A DNA stretch of 29,160 bases, taken from positions 1 through 29,160 of the forward strand of contig CAYPOY010000016.1 in assembly GCA_964412395.1 (NCBI GenBank), read 5' to 3'. Shown here one piece after another: positions 8,111 through 16,800 of the stretch. The stretch comes from CAYPOY01 sp964412395. Its GTDB lineage: Bacteria > Chloroflexota > Anaerolineae > B4-G1. Within the stretch, counting starts at the first letter, position 1; every line of letters starts with the position of its first letter. The position numbers and the translations under genes are program-made. The notes under the pieces are model-generated. The model had not been told where the DNA came from, did no database searches, and worked only from the letters and a program-made list of their open reading frames with translations.

Positions 8111-9588
8111 TGGGTTTCCACCAGGATTGTGGTCAGCGGGATGGCGTCGGAGCCGTCGGAGGCGGTGAGGCGCTTGCCGCCAGGGACGTATAGCCCGGCA
8201 GAGATGGTGTAGTCGCCTGGCGGGGCATCGGGCGGGATGGTAAGCACGTGTGCGTCGGTGATGTATTCATCACGCAGCCAGCCGGTGGTGGGACGGGACC
8301 AGCCGGCGGGGACGCTGTCGGATTGGGCCACCAGCGTACCGTCGGGGGCCAGCAGGTGGAGGAAGACGTGGTAGGAGGTGCGGGTCTCCGCCTCGGCGTG
8401 CCAGACGAGGGTCACGGTGAGAGAGGCTCCGGGTTCCAGGTTGCGGGTTTCAGGTTGCAAGGAGGCACCCAGGAGAGTGACTATGTTGCCCAGGCGAGCG
8501 TCCATCTCCACGTCCAGGGGTGGGGCCTCCCATAGCCGCTCGGGTGCGTTCACCTGGAGGGTGCCCAGGGCGACCTCCTGACCCACTGCCAGACATCCGG
8601 CCCCCTCCATTCGGCAGGCTTGTAGCGTCCAGCGGTACTCCCCGCTCTCAAGTCCTGCTGGCAGCCGGAGCAGGTGTTGGCCTCGCCAGAGGTCATTGGC
8701 CTGCCACTGGCTGGTGGGAAAGTCATCGTGCACAGGAGGCAAGGTGAAGGCAGCCGCTTCCTCGCCTCCAGGATCCAGCAGACGAATCTGAAGTGCAAAG
8801 TCCTGTGCTGGTTTTGCCTTTGCCTGCCAGAAGAGGGTCAGCAGTAAGGCATCACCAGGGGCGGCCTGCTCGCGGTCGAAGTCGGCACCGAGGAGAGTGA
8901 GTGGGCCGAAGGAGGCGTCGAGGCGATGGCGGATGCCCAGCGCGCTCGGGTCGGCAGGGTGACGGGGGGCGGTGACGGCAATCTGGCCCAGGGGCAACGT
9001 GGGGCCGAGGGTGTGCCCATTGGCGTCGTGGGCGGTGAGAGGGGCTAAGGTGTCACGGTCGAAGGCCACCGCTTCGATGGTGTACGTGCCCGGAGGAATG
9101 CCAGGGAGGAGCGGGACAGAGAGGGCAACGATGGCGTACTGATCGGGCGGCCACTCCCACACAGGGGGCGGTGTGCGATGCCAGCGGGGCGGGCGGACTT
9201 CAGAGCCGTTCCAGCGGTGGCCCCCGCTCTCACCATGAACGCCCACGACGTTGACGGTGACGCCGTAGTCAGGACCGCCGGGCTGGAGCGCTCGCCAGTA
9301 GGTCTCGATCTCGAACCGTTCGCCGCTGGTGACGCTTTCCGGCAGGGCGTCGTGGCCCAGGAGGACAAACTCGTCGCCAAAGGTGATCTCGGTGGGAACG
9401 TCTACGTTATGTAGGTGGTCACCCACCAGGTTGGCACGGCGGAGGGGAGTATCTACGCGGTCCAGGATGGCCACCTTGGCGACGAGCAAAACAAGGGCGA
9501 GGAACAAGGAACAATGACGAATGACGAATGGCGAATGGCGAATGGCGAATGGCGAATGGCGAATGACGAATGGCGAATGGCGAATGGC
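8107..9588 (-). CDS. C-terminal half of split GT-C protein: last membrane span plus three beta-sandwich modules
   Basis: From the repeat tract onward this frame gives a hydrophobic span (LFLALVLLVAKVAIL), then VDTPLRRANLVGDHL, matching IETPFRRPTLRPDD in the paralogue at 13848-17099, and three beta-sandwich modules (FEIETYWRALQ; LLLTLFWQAK; LTVTLVWHAE ... YHVFLHLLAPDG ... PTTGWLRDEYITDAHVL ... ISAGLYVPGGKRL). An ATG at 9861 opens this frame earlier, but upstream of the tract it overlaps the real coding frame of the N-terminal half and encodes non-conserved Pro/Ser-rich sequence. It is therefore not the true start. No independent start with a ribosome site is visible. The stop overlaps the next ATG (8107-8110). 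On its own this half is probably not translated. Confidence 0.75.
   Translation of the reverse strand, partial: AIRHSPFVIRHSPFAIRHSPFVIRHCSLFLALVLLVAKVAILDRVDTPLRRANLVGDHLHNVDVPTEITFGDEFVLLGHDALPESVTSGERFEIETYWRALQPGGPDYGVTVNVVGVHGESGGHRWNGSEVRPPRWHRTPPPVWEWPPDQYAIVALSVPLLPGIPPGTYTIEAVAFDRDTLAPLTAHDANGHTLGPTLPLGQIAVTAPRHPADPSALGIRHRLDASFGPLTLLGADFDREQAAPGDALLLTLFWQAKAKPAQDFALQIRLLDPGGEEAAAFTLPPVHDDFPTSQWQANDLWRGQHLLRLPAGLESGEYRWTLQACRMEGAGCLAVGQEVALGTLQVNAPERLWEAPPLDVEMDARLGNIVTLLGASLQPETRNLEPGASLTVTLVWHAEAETRTSYHVFLHLLAPDGTLVAQSDSVPAGWSRPTTGWLRDEYITDAHVLTIPPDAPPGDYTISAGLYVPGGKRLTASDGSDAIPLTTILVETQ
8432..8459. repeat. 7-bp tract, 4 units (GGTTCCA / GGTTGCA)
   Basis: Encodes LQPETRNLEPGA just before the last beta-sandwich module. 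An equivalent tract sits at the homologous place in the paralogue (14173-14200). Confidence 0.85.
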
Positions 9589-11344
9589 GGGGGTAATGGA
9601 TTGTGAGGATAAGGAGGGCGGCAAGGCTGATGCAGGAGATGGCGTCGGCGGCGAGGCGGAGGGGTGTTTCGCCGAAGCGTACACGGACTGTGTGACGGCC
9701 AGCCGGAACATCGAAGGAGATGAGGCCGTCGGGTTCGGTAGGAGCAATGGGGACGGGCGCCCCGTCCACGGTGACGCGCCAGCCGGGGTAGTAAAAGGCC
9801 AGGTAGTGGGCACGGAAGGGGTCAGGGCTCTCCAGGACGACGGTGGCATCCACGGGGCCATAGTCGGCGCGGATTATGTGGGCTCCTTCGGGCAGGCTCT
9901 CCGGCGGCAGGCGGACGATGGAGCCTCCGGCGGCGTAGGCAGCATCGAGGGCTGGAGATTCGGGCATACGGTGGGCCCAGATGGGCAGATACTCCCCTTT
10001 GGCCGTGGTCCCCAGGGTGTCGGTGGCTCGCTCCCAGCCGATCATCCCGGCGATGGAAACGTCCTTGGGAGGGGGGCAGTGGCGGGGGTAGAACCAGCCC
10101 AGGTTGCCCAGGATAAGGATGGATATGATGATTGGAGATTGGAGATTGTGAATGGAGAATGGGGAGTGGAGAGCGGAGAGTGGAGGGTTGCGAGTTGTGG
10201 GTCGTGAGTTGTGAGGGGAGACGGCAGCGCTGGTCAGGATGGCGACGCCGAAGGCGGCCGGGCCGAGGAAGCGCCACGGGAACTGGACGTAGGGCAGCAG
10301 CGGCAGGCTATCCCAGAGCGGGCGGGAGGCAGGAAGGGTGAGAAAAGCGAAGCCTGCGGTGGAGGCCAGGAGCAATGCGACGCGCCAGCGAGTTTGGCGG
10401 TTCAGCCGACGCCAGTGGGCCAGCGGCAGCAGTGCGATGAGAGCTGGGAGGAGCCCCAGCGCCCTGGGGGGCCAGTCGTTGATAAGCGCGGGGTCTGTGA
10501 CGCGGGGAGGGGCCAGCAGTTGGCGCAGGTTGAGGAAATTGTTGTGATAGTCAAAGACCCACGTGCCCAGCAGCCGTCCGGTCTGCACCCATCCACGCTC
10601 GACCAACCCGGGCAGCCAGAAGAAGGTGCACAAGCCCAGTCCTAGCAATCCTGCCAGTGTTCCCCTTCCGATCACGCGCCAGTCGCGGGCCAGGTAGCCA
10701 TCCAGAAGCACCCACGAGGCCAGCAGTGGGGCGAACAGGAAAGCGAAGAGGTTGTGGGTGAGGATGAGTCCGGCCAGGCCGAAAGCAGCCAGTGGGAGGA
10801 AACGACGCTCGCCGCGGGCCGACCAGCGGTGGACGGCCCATAAGACAAGCGGCAGAAAGGCCCAGGCGAAAGATTCGGACAGACTGCCTCGGTTGAACAC
10901 GTCATAGGCCTGGAAGGGAGCAAAGACATAGGCGACGGCGGCGACGAGCCCGGCTGCTGGACCGAAGAGGTCGCAGGCAAAGATGAAGGCAAACAATCCT
11001 GCCAGCAGTATTCCCAGGACGAAGGTGGCGTTGATGGCCAGGGACCAGGAAATGCCCAGCAGGTTGAACAGGGCGGCGATGTAGGCGGTCAGGGGAGGGG
11101 GGAAAATGAAGAGGGGGAATCCGTATCCGTGCGCCATATCAGGTGCCCAACGGGGGTAGAGATAGCCCTGGCGCAGGCACCCAGCGACTTGCACGGCCCG
11201 CCACAGGTGAAAGGCGTTGTCGTAGCCACAGGTAAAGTCGGTGGTGAGAAGGGGCTGGATGGCCGGGAGGAGTAGAATGGTCAATGACAAGATGAGCGGG
11301 CCATAAATTGCGAATTGCGAGTCGCGAGCAGGGAAAAGGGTCAT
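9419..11344 (-). CDS. N-terminal half of split GT-C (YfhO/ArnT-like) glycosyltransferase
   Basis: Membrane span at residues ~14-32, then an outside loop with CGYDNAFHLWRAV (Asp42) and PRWAPDMAHGYGFPLF, and roughly ten further spans to residue ~430. A soluble segment follows with YLAFYYPGWRVTVDG and ISFDVPAGRHTVRVRFG, typical of YfhO-type membrane proteins, and one more span. The frame then enters the 11-unit 7-bp tract and runs out into unconserved sequence to a stop at 9419. The paralogue at 13848-17099 matches it along the whole length and continues into beta-sandwich modules, so this is the front half of one gene with 8107-9588. Start: ATG 11342-11344, 5 bases after the previous stop; a TTG at 11353 is the alternative. 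Probable role: extracytoplasmic sugar transfer. Confidence 0.82.
   Translation of the reverse strand: MTLFPARDSQFAIYGPLILSLTILLLPAIQPLLTTDFTCGYDNAFHLWRAVQVAGCLRQGYLYPRWAPDMAHGYGFPLFIFPPPLTAYIAALFNLLGISWSLAINATFVLGILLAGLFAFIFACDLFGPAAGLVAAVAYVFAPFQAYDVFNRGSLSESFAWAFLPLVLWAVHRWSARGERRFLPLAAFGLAGLILTHNLFAFLFAPLLASWVLLDGYLARDWRVIGRGTLAGLLGLGLCTFFWLPGLVERGWVQTGRLLGTWVFDYHNNFLNLRQLLAPPRVTDPALINDWPPRALGLLPALIALLPLAHWRRLNRQTRWRVALLLASTAGFAFLTLPASRPLWDSLPLLPYVQFPWRFLGPAAFGVAILTSAAVSPHNSRPTTRNPPLSALHSPFSIHNLQSPIIISILILGNLGWFYPRHCPPPKDVSIAGMIGWERATDTLGTTAKGEYLPIWAHRMPESPALDAAYAAGGSIVRLPPESLPEGAHIIRADYGPVDATVVLESPDPFRAHYLAFYYPGWRVTVDGAPVPIAPTEPDGLISFDVPAGRHTVRVRFGETPLRLAADAISCISLAALLILTIHYPRHSPFAIRHSPFAIRHSPFAIRHSSLFLVPRPCFARRQGGHPGPRRYSPPPCQPGG
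9512..9588. repeat. 7-bp tract, 11 units (GAATGGC / GAATGAC), at the site of a frameshift
   Basis: Eleven 7-base units in register. Both the upstream frame (PFAIRHS) and the downstream frame (PFVIRHS) are open across it. The two halves of the GT-C gene differ by one base modulo three, so loss of one unit, or gain of two, would join them. Confidence 0.95.
10131..10214. repeat. 7-bp tract, 12 degenerate units (GTGGAGA / ATTGGAG / GTTGTGA)
   Basis: 84 bases in 7-base register inside the YfhO/ArnT-like gene. Encodes residues ~377-404 (NSRPTTRNPPLSALHSPF part), a loop between membrane spans. Confidence 0.85.
11305..11332. repeat. 7-bp tract, 4 units (GAATTGC type)
   Basis: Units AAATTGC, GAATTGC, GAGTCGC, GAGCAGG. 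Encodes residues ~5-13 (PARDSQFAI) just after the start of the split GT-C gene. Confidence 0.8.
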
Positions 11345-11349
11345 TTCTC

Positions 11350-13851
11350 TCAACGCTGTACCGTGCTTAGAGGTGCGGTATCGTCAGGATACCGTTCACC
11401 ATCAGCAGAATAGGCTGGCAGCCGCTTTCCCGTTGCCGGGTCGTAGAGGCCAACCACCACGCGGTATTGGCCTGGCGGCACTCCATCCAGGGGCAGAGTG
11501 ATTGCATCCTCTACCACCTCGCCGCGCTCCCAGCGTGTGGTAGGGTATGTCCAGCGGCGGGGCACGGCGTCATCCTGAACGACGATGTCTCCGGTGGTCA
11601 GGTCAATGAGATGCACAAAGACCTTGTACGAAGTGTCCATCCTCCGCTGGGCCTGCCAGTAAAGGGTCAATTTCAGCGACTCGGCGGGCAGTTGCAGGTC
11701 GTATCCCCGCAGAAGAATCACGTCCCCCAAAAGCACGTGCAGCGGATACGCCGGTTGCAACGCCTCCACCTGTACCAGGCCCAGGGTGGCCGGATGTCCC
11801 GTCGTCACTCCGGTCGCGCCATCCGCCAGCGTCAACGTCAGCGAATACGTTTCCGGCTCCAGAGCAGGGTCCACGTGCAGGGTGTAGGTACCACGCACTA
11901 CCTCATTTGCGCCCCAGCGGGACGTGGGCCAGGTTGGAGAGAGCGGTTCGCGGCGCGATTGGGCTACCTCACCGGAAGCGTTGGCCAGATTCAGACACAC
12001 GTCATAATCCCGGTCAGGAGCGACAGTACTCCCCCAACGGGCATCCACATGGACCAAGGCCCCCTGGATAGCACTGGAGGGCGTGAAGGTGGCCCGAATG
12101 AGGCCGATTTCATCAATCACGTCATAGGCCAGGGTAAAATCAGGCCCCAATTGCGGGTCGGTGCTGTAGACAATTAGATCCGTATCCTCGTAACGCGGCT
12201 CAACGATCAGCCAGTCCTGCCAGGCAGCCAGTTGCTCCGAACTGGCGAATTTTTTGTGGAGAATGATGTAACGAATATCAGTCTCAGCCAGCATGCGTAA
12301 CTGATGGGATACGTCCACCAGAGTTGGGTCCACAGCGTTGTGTTGGCGCAGTTGGTTCAGGAGAGGGATACTATCCATAAAGGCAAAAGCCTCCCGAGGA
12401 ATGCGAGAGACCCGTCCCTCCACCAACGGTTTGCCATGAGTGATCTGGTAGAACATGTACCGTTTGTCGAAGGTCTGCATCTGCAGCGGCAGGTCCAGCA
12501 CGGCGAAAGGCCCGGGTTTCTGAGCCAGTTGACTGTACCAGGCAGGAGTAACGGGACGCACAGTGGGGTATGGTACGAGGCAATACTCGCGCAGAATCAA
12601 CGTTCCTGCTGCGATCACCAGCAAAGCTGGTTTCTGGCTGAAGGGACGTTGGCGCAGTAGAGCTGCCGTGCCTAGAGACGCCAGCATCCCCACCGGGAGC
12701 CCTAGAAATACGTTGAAGCGATCCGGTTTGCGCAGAAGGCGGATGAACGACAGGTCACCCACCAACCGGTAGGGCATCGGAACCTGGGGATAGAGCTGGC
12801 CATTGATCCGCAGTTGAGGGCCGAGGGCGAGAGCGATGTATACTATCGCTGCCAGTAGCCAGAAGCGAGCCTGCTTCCAGTTCCTTACAGTACCGTAGAG
12901 CGCCAGAGCGATGGTCGTATACCCAAGAAAAGCGACGTAGACTTTGTTGTCAACGAAATTCTCGTAAATCTGGAAGGCCGCATCACTCCACAGGGGGTGA
13001 TTGCGGCTGGGCAGCACGTAGGCCAGCAGATCGGTCTGTCCCCTGGCTTGCTCATGTGTGAAAATATCCTCTGGGTGGGGTCGAGTTAAATAAGCCATAG
13101 CCACGGGGGTCGCCAGTGGAGCCATCAATGCTCCGGCTACAAGCCCCACCAGCACCAGTAACCCCAGAGTACGCCTGGTCCGGCAGGCTTTTTCTCCCAG
13201 GCATCTATAGAGCAAATACAGGCCGATGCCCACTCCTCCCATAATCAGCAGTTGCCAGCGAGTCAAGCCCGTCAGGGCGAGGAACAGCGCTGCCAGCAGC
13301 ACATCGCGCTTTTGTCCTCTTTGCAGCGTGCGTCGCAGGTATAGGAGGGTCAAAGGAACCCAGCAGATAACTATCATGTTTGGATGGCCGTAATGAGACA
13401 GGGCATAAGGCCAGAAACCGTAGACTAACCCGCCGATAAAAGCGGCAGGTAGCGAGCTTGTTAATTCGCGGGCTAACAGGTACATGGAGAAGCCGTTCAG
13501 AGCAAAGACGGCAATGAACATCAAGCTGTAGGCAGCGTTGCTCCCCACTATTGCCTGTAGGGGTAGCCAGGCGGCGATGTTGAGCCAGGCGACGTTGTGG
13601 GAGGCCAGCGAGACACCAAGGGGATGGAACAGAAGATTGGTATAGAACGGACTGCGCCCCTGCGTAATGGACTGTTTCACCCACCAGAATGTCCACTGAT
13701 GAGACCACAGGTCATCCCCTCCCCCCGGTAGATGTGTTCCCAGTTGGGCGGCGACCGGCCAGGTCATCATCACCGCCAGCAGACCATAGGCGAGCAAAAT
13801 CAAGAATGACGAATGACAAATGACAAATGACGAAAGATGGCTTCTGGTCAT
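11350..13851 (-). CDS. Polytopic GT-C-like membrane protein with two C-terminal beta-sandwich modules
   Basis: An 833-residue protein. Membrane span at ~15-33, then an outside loop with GGGDDLWSHQWTFWW (Asp46-Asp47), then FYTNLLFHPLGVSLASH and about ten more spans to residue ~430. This sub-family, with GDDxWSHxW and LLFHPxG, differs from the GT39 neighbours but has the same layout, with an acidic pair in the first large loop. Residues ~450-570 form a soluble region with LRMLAETDIRYIILHKKF. Two beta-sandwich modules follow: ~575-705 (ALVHVDARWG) and ~708-833 (LKLTLYWQAQ, YKVFVHLIDLTTGD, PTTRWERGEVVED, VVVGLYDPATGKRLP). Start ATG 13849-13851 overlaps the previous stop by 4 bases. Sugar-transfer activity is inferred from fold and context only. 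Residues ~7-16 come from a 7-bp tract. Confidence 0.78.
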   Translation of the reverse strand: MTRSHLSSFVICHSSFLILLAYGLLAVMMTWPVAAQLGTHLPGGGDDLWSHQWTFWWVKQSITQGRSPFYTNLLFHPLGVSLASHNVAWLNIAAWLPLQAIVGSNAAYSLMFIAVFALNGFSMYLLARELTSSLPAAFIGGLVYGFWPYALSHYGHPNMIVICWVPLTLLYLRRTLQRGQKRDVLLAALFLALTGLTRWQLLIMGGVGIGLYLLYRCLGEKACRTRRTLGLLVLVGLVAGALMAPLATPVAMAYLTRPHPEDIFTHEQARGQTDLLAYVLPSRNHPLWSDAAFQIYENFVDNKVYVAFLGYTTIALALYGTVRNWKQARFWLLAAIVYIALALGPQLRINGQLYPQVPMPYRLVGDLSFIRLLRKPDRFNVFLGLPVGMLASLGTAALLRQRPFSQKPALLVIAAGTLILREYCLVPYPTVRPVTPAWYSQLAQKPGPFAVLDLPLQMQTFDKRYMFYQITHGKPLVEGRVSRIPREAFAFMDSIPLLNQLRQHNAVDPTLVDVSHQLRMLAETDIRYIILHKKFASSEQLAAWQDWLIVEPRYEDTDLIVYSTDPQLGPDFTLAYDVIDEIGLIRATFTPSSAIQGALVHVDARWGSTVAPDRDYDVCLNLANASGEVAQSRREPLSPTWPTSRWGANEVVRGTYTLHVDPALEPETYSLTLTLADGATGVTTGHPATLGLVQVEALQPAYPLHVLLGDVILLRGYDLQLPAESLKLTLYWQAQRRMDTSYKVFVHLIDLTTGDIVVQDDAVPRRWTYPTTRWERGEVVEDAITLPLDGVPPGQYRVVVGLYDPATGKRLPAYSADGERYPDDTAPLSTVQR
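13804..13831. repeat. 7-bp tract, 4 units (GAATGAC / AAATGAC)
   Basis: Encodes SSFVICHSSF at residues ~7-16 of the 833-residue membrane protein. Confidence 0.85.
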
Positions 13852-16800
13852 GGGGCCTCTATTGTGATTGTGGTAAGCGGGATGGCGTTGGAGCCCTCGG
13901 GGGTGATGAGACGCTTGCCGCCGGGATCGTACAGGCCGGCCTGGAGGGTGTACTTGCCCGTCGGCGCGTCAGGCGGGACGGTGAGAACGCGCGCGTCGGC
14001 GATGTACTCACCGGGCAGCCAGCCGGTAGTGGGGCGGGTCCAGTCGGCGGGGACGCCGTCGGATTGGGCCACCAGCGCGCCGTCGGGGCCGATGAGGTGC
14101 AAGAAGACGTGGTAGGAAGTAGGGGGCGTGGTCTCTGCCTGCCAGACCAGGGTGATGGTGAGAGGGATGCCGGGTTCCAGGTTGCAGGTTTCAGGTTCCA
14201 GGTTGGTCCCTACGAGGGTAGCGACGTTGCCCAGGCGGGTGCCTATCTCCATATCCACCGGTGGGGCGGTGAAAGTGTGGGGTGGGGCGGTGATGGAGAT
14301 AGGGGACAAGGAGACAAGGGGAGGCGGGGAGGGGGGGAGGGAAAGGGTCCAGGTGTGAGTAGCGGTATCAAGGTGGGCAGGGAGGAGGAGGAAGTATTGA
14401 CCGCGCCAAACGTCGCCAGGGTGCCAGGCGGAGGTGGGGTGCCAGGGGACGGTGGGTGGGAGGTTGTATTCGGCGGTGAGGGAGCCGTCGGGGGCCAGGA
14501 GCGCCAGGTGGAGGGTGAGGTCCTCGGTAGGTTGCTGGTCGGCATGCCAGAAGGTAGTGAGAAGGATGGGGTCGCCAGGGGCGGCCTCGTCGCGGTCGAA
14601 GTCGGCGCCGAGGAGAGTAAGGGGGCCGAAAGGGATGCCGAGGCGATGGTGGATGTTCAGCGCGCCCGGGTCGGCGGGGCGACTGGGGGCGGTGAGCGTT
14701 ACCTGCCCCAGTGTCAGTGTGGGTGCGGCGGGCTGGCCTTGTTGGTTCAGCACGGAGAGGGGGGCCAGGGTGACTGTTTCCAGGTCAAAGACGGTCAGCA
14801 CAACGTCGTAGGTTCCGGGCGGTGTGCCGGGCAGTGGTTCTATCTCGTGACTATCCAGTGCATAACGGCCCGGACTCCAGGTGGTGGTGGGCGGGTAGTC
14901 GGCGTAGCCACGCGGTCGGAAGGTGTCTGGCAGGCTCCAGCGCATCCCGTCAGGCCCGACCAGGTGGATGACGGTCTGGTAGCGGGTGGTGGGCCGGGCG
15001 TGGGCGGTCCAATAGAGATCGAGGCGCAGCACCCCCCCCGCCCCCCCCGAAGCGGGGGGGAGTTCCTTCTCCAGGTCGTAGCCGATGAGGGTCAGGCCGT
15101 CGGCGTAGAGCTGGTTCAGCAAGTGCTCGACGCCGGGCAGCGTATCGTCGGGCCGGAGGGTGGGGCGACGGAAAGGTGTCTCTATCTGATCCACGACGGC
15201 GAGCTTGAACATTAGCAGAAGGATAGCGGTGATGGTCAATGACCGGCGAATAATGACAGATTGCGAATTACGTAGGGGCAAGGCTTGTCCTTGCCCAGGG
15301 TAGCGGAATGTGAGGACGAGGATGGCGGCGAGGCTGAGGAGAGAGATGGCGGTAAAAGTGGCGCGGATGGAGGTGGAGCCGAAGCGAACGACGATGGTGT
15401 GGTGACCAGCGGGCACGTCGAAGGAGATGAGACCATCCGGCTCGGTGGGGGCGATGGGGATAGGCTCGCCATCCACGGTGACGCGCCAGCCAGGGAAGTA
15501 GAAGGCCAGGTAGCGGGCGCGGAAGGGGGCCGGGGTCTCGACGACGACGCGTGCCCGGTTGGGGCCGTAATCGGCCTCAACGACGGAGGCTCCTGTGGGC
15601 AGGGCGGTTTCATCGAAGCGGGTGATCGAGCCGCCAGCGGCGTACTGCTCCTCCAGCGGCGATCGCTCGGGCCGGTGCTTGACCCAGACCGGGAAGTAGG
15701 ACCCCTCCGGGTCCACACCCACCAGCCTGGATTGATGCTCGTAAGCGAAGACGTCGCTGATGGTGGGGTGGGGGGCGTTGGGGCAGTAGCCGTGGGGAGG
15801 ATAGGTGTAGGGGAAGGCGGCTAGGATGAGCAGGTTGACGGAGATGAGGGGCAAGGCGCGTGAAACGTGAGGCGTGAAACGTGAACCGGGGTGCGTGGTG
15901 CGTGGTGCGTGTTGCGTGGGGGCAGAGGGGGGTGAAGCCAGGGCGGAGGCGAGGAGGGCCAGGGGCAGGATGGCACGGCCAACCAAGCGCCAGGGAAACT
16001 GGGCGAAGGGCAGGAGGGGTGTGTGTTCCCATAGCCAGAGGGAGGCGTGAGTGCTCATCCAGAGCATCACGATGGCGGCGAGGGCGAAAAAGATGAGCGT
16101 TACTCGCCGTTCTCGGTCGCGCCAGCGAATGAGGCCGATTACGAGGCCGATCGCGGCCAGGACGGCCTGTACCAATCCCAGGTGGACGCGCATTGGCGGG
16201 TTCATCAGCGAGGTGTCCACCGGCACAGGTGGCGCGAAGATCTCGGCCAGGGGGAGGAAGTTGTAGTGGAAGTCGTTGTTGCGGGTGACGTGGGACATGT
16301 GGAGTTGGGCGTAGTCTTGCTCCAGCAGGGCCGGTCCCAGGAAGAAAGCGGTCAGTCCCAGTGCCAGAGCAAGCGCACCGCCGATGGCTATCCAGTGGCC
16401 CTCTCGGCGGTAGACCAGCCACAGCATGGCCAGGTAAGCGAGGAGCAAGGGGGCGAAAAGAAGGCTGGAGATGTTGTGGGTTAGGGACAGAGCAGCCAGG
16501 GAACCGACGCTGACCAGAAACCAGCGTCGTTGGCCGGTCAAGGCCAGGCGACGGAAGGCCCACAGGATGAGCGGCAGGAGCGGCAACGCGACTGATTCAG
16601 GGGCATTGGCACGTAAGAGGGCGTCGAGGAACTGGTAGGGGGCGTAAGCGTAGGCGACGGCAGCGACGATGCCTGCCTGGGGGCCAAACAGGTCGCGGGC
16701 CAACAGGTAGGCGGTGAGAGCGGAGCCAACGATGCTCAGGACGTAGACCAGGTTAAGGGCCACCGGGAGCGTCATGCCGGTCAGGTGGAGCGCCAGGGCC

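Noticed and set aside
9589..9861. ATG at 9861 as the start of the downstream glycosyltransferase half
   Set aside because: Between 9589 and 9861 the other frame carries the conserved YPGWRVTVDG and ISFDVPAGRHTV segments. The 9861 frame is unconserved there.
13827..15215. Long plus-strand Gly/Val-rich open frame
   Set aside because: Shadow of the beta-sandwich part of the 1083-residue protein, caused by GC-rich codon use.
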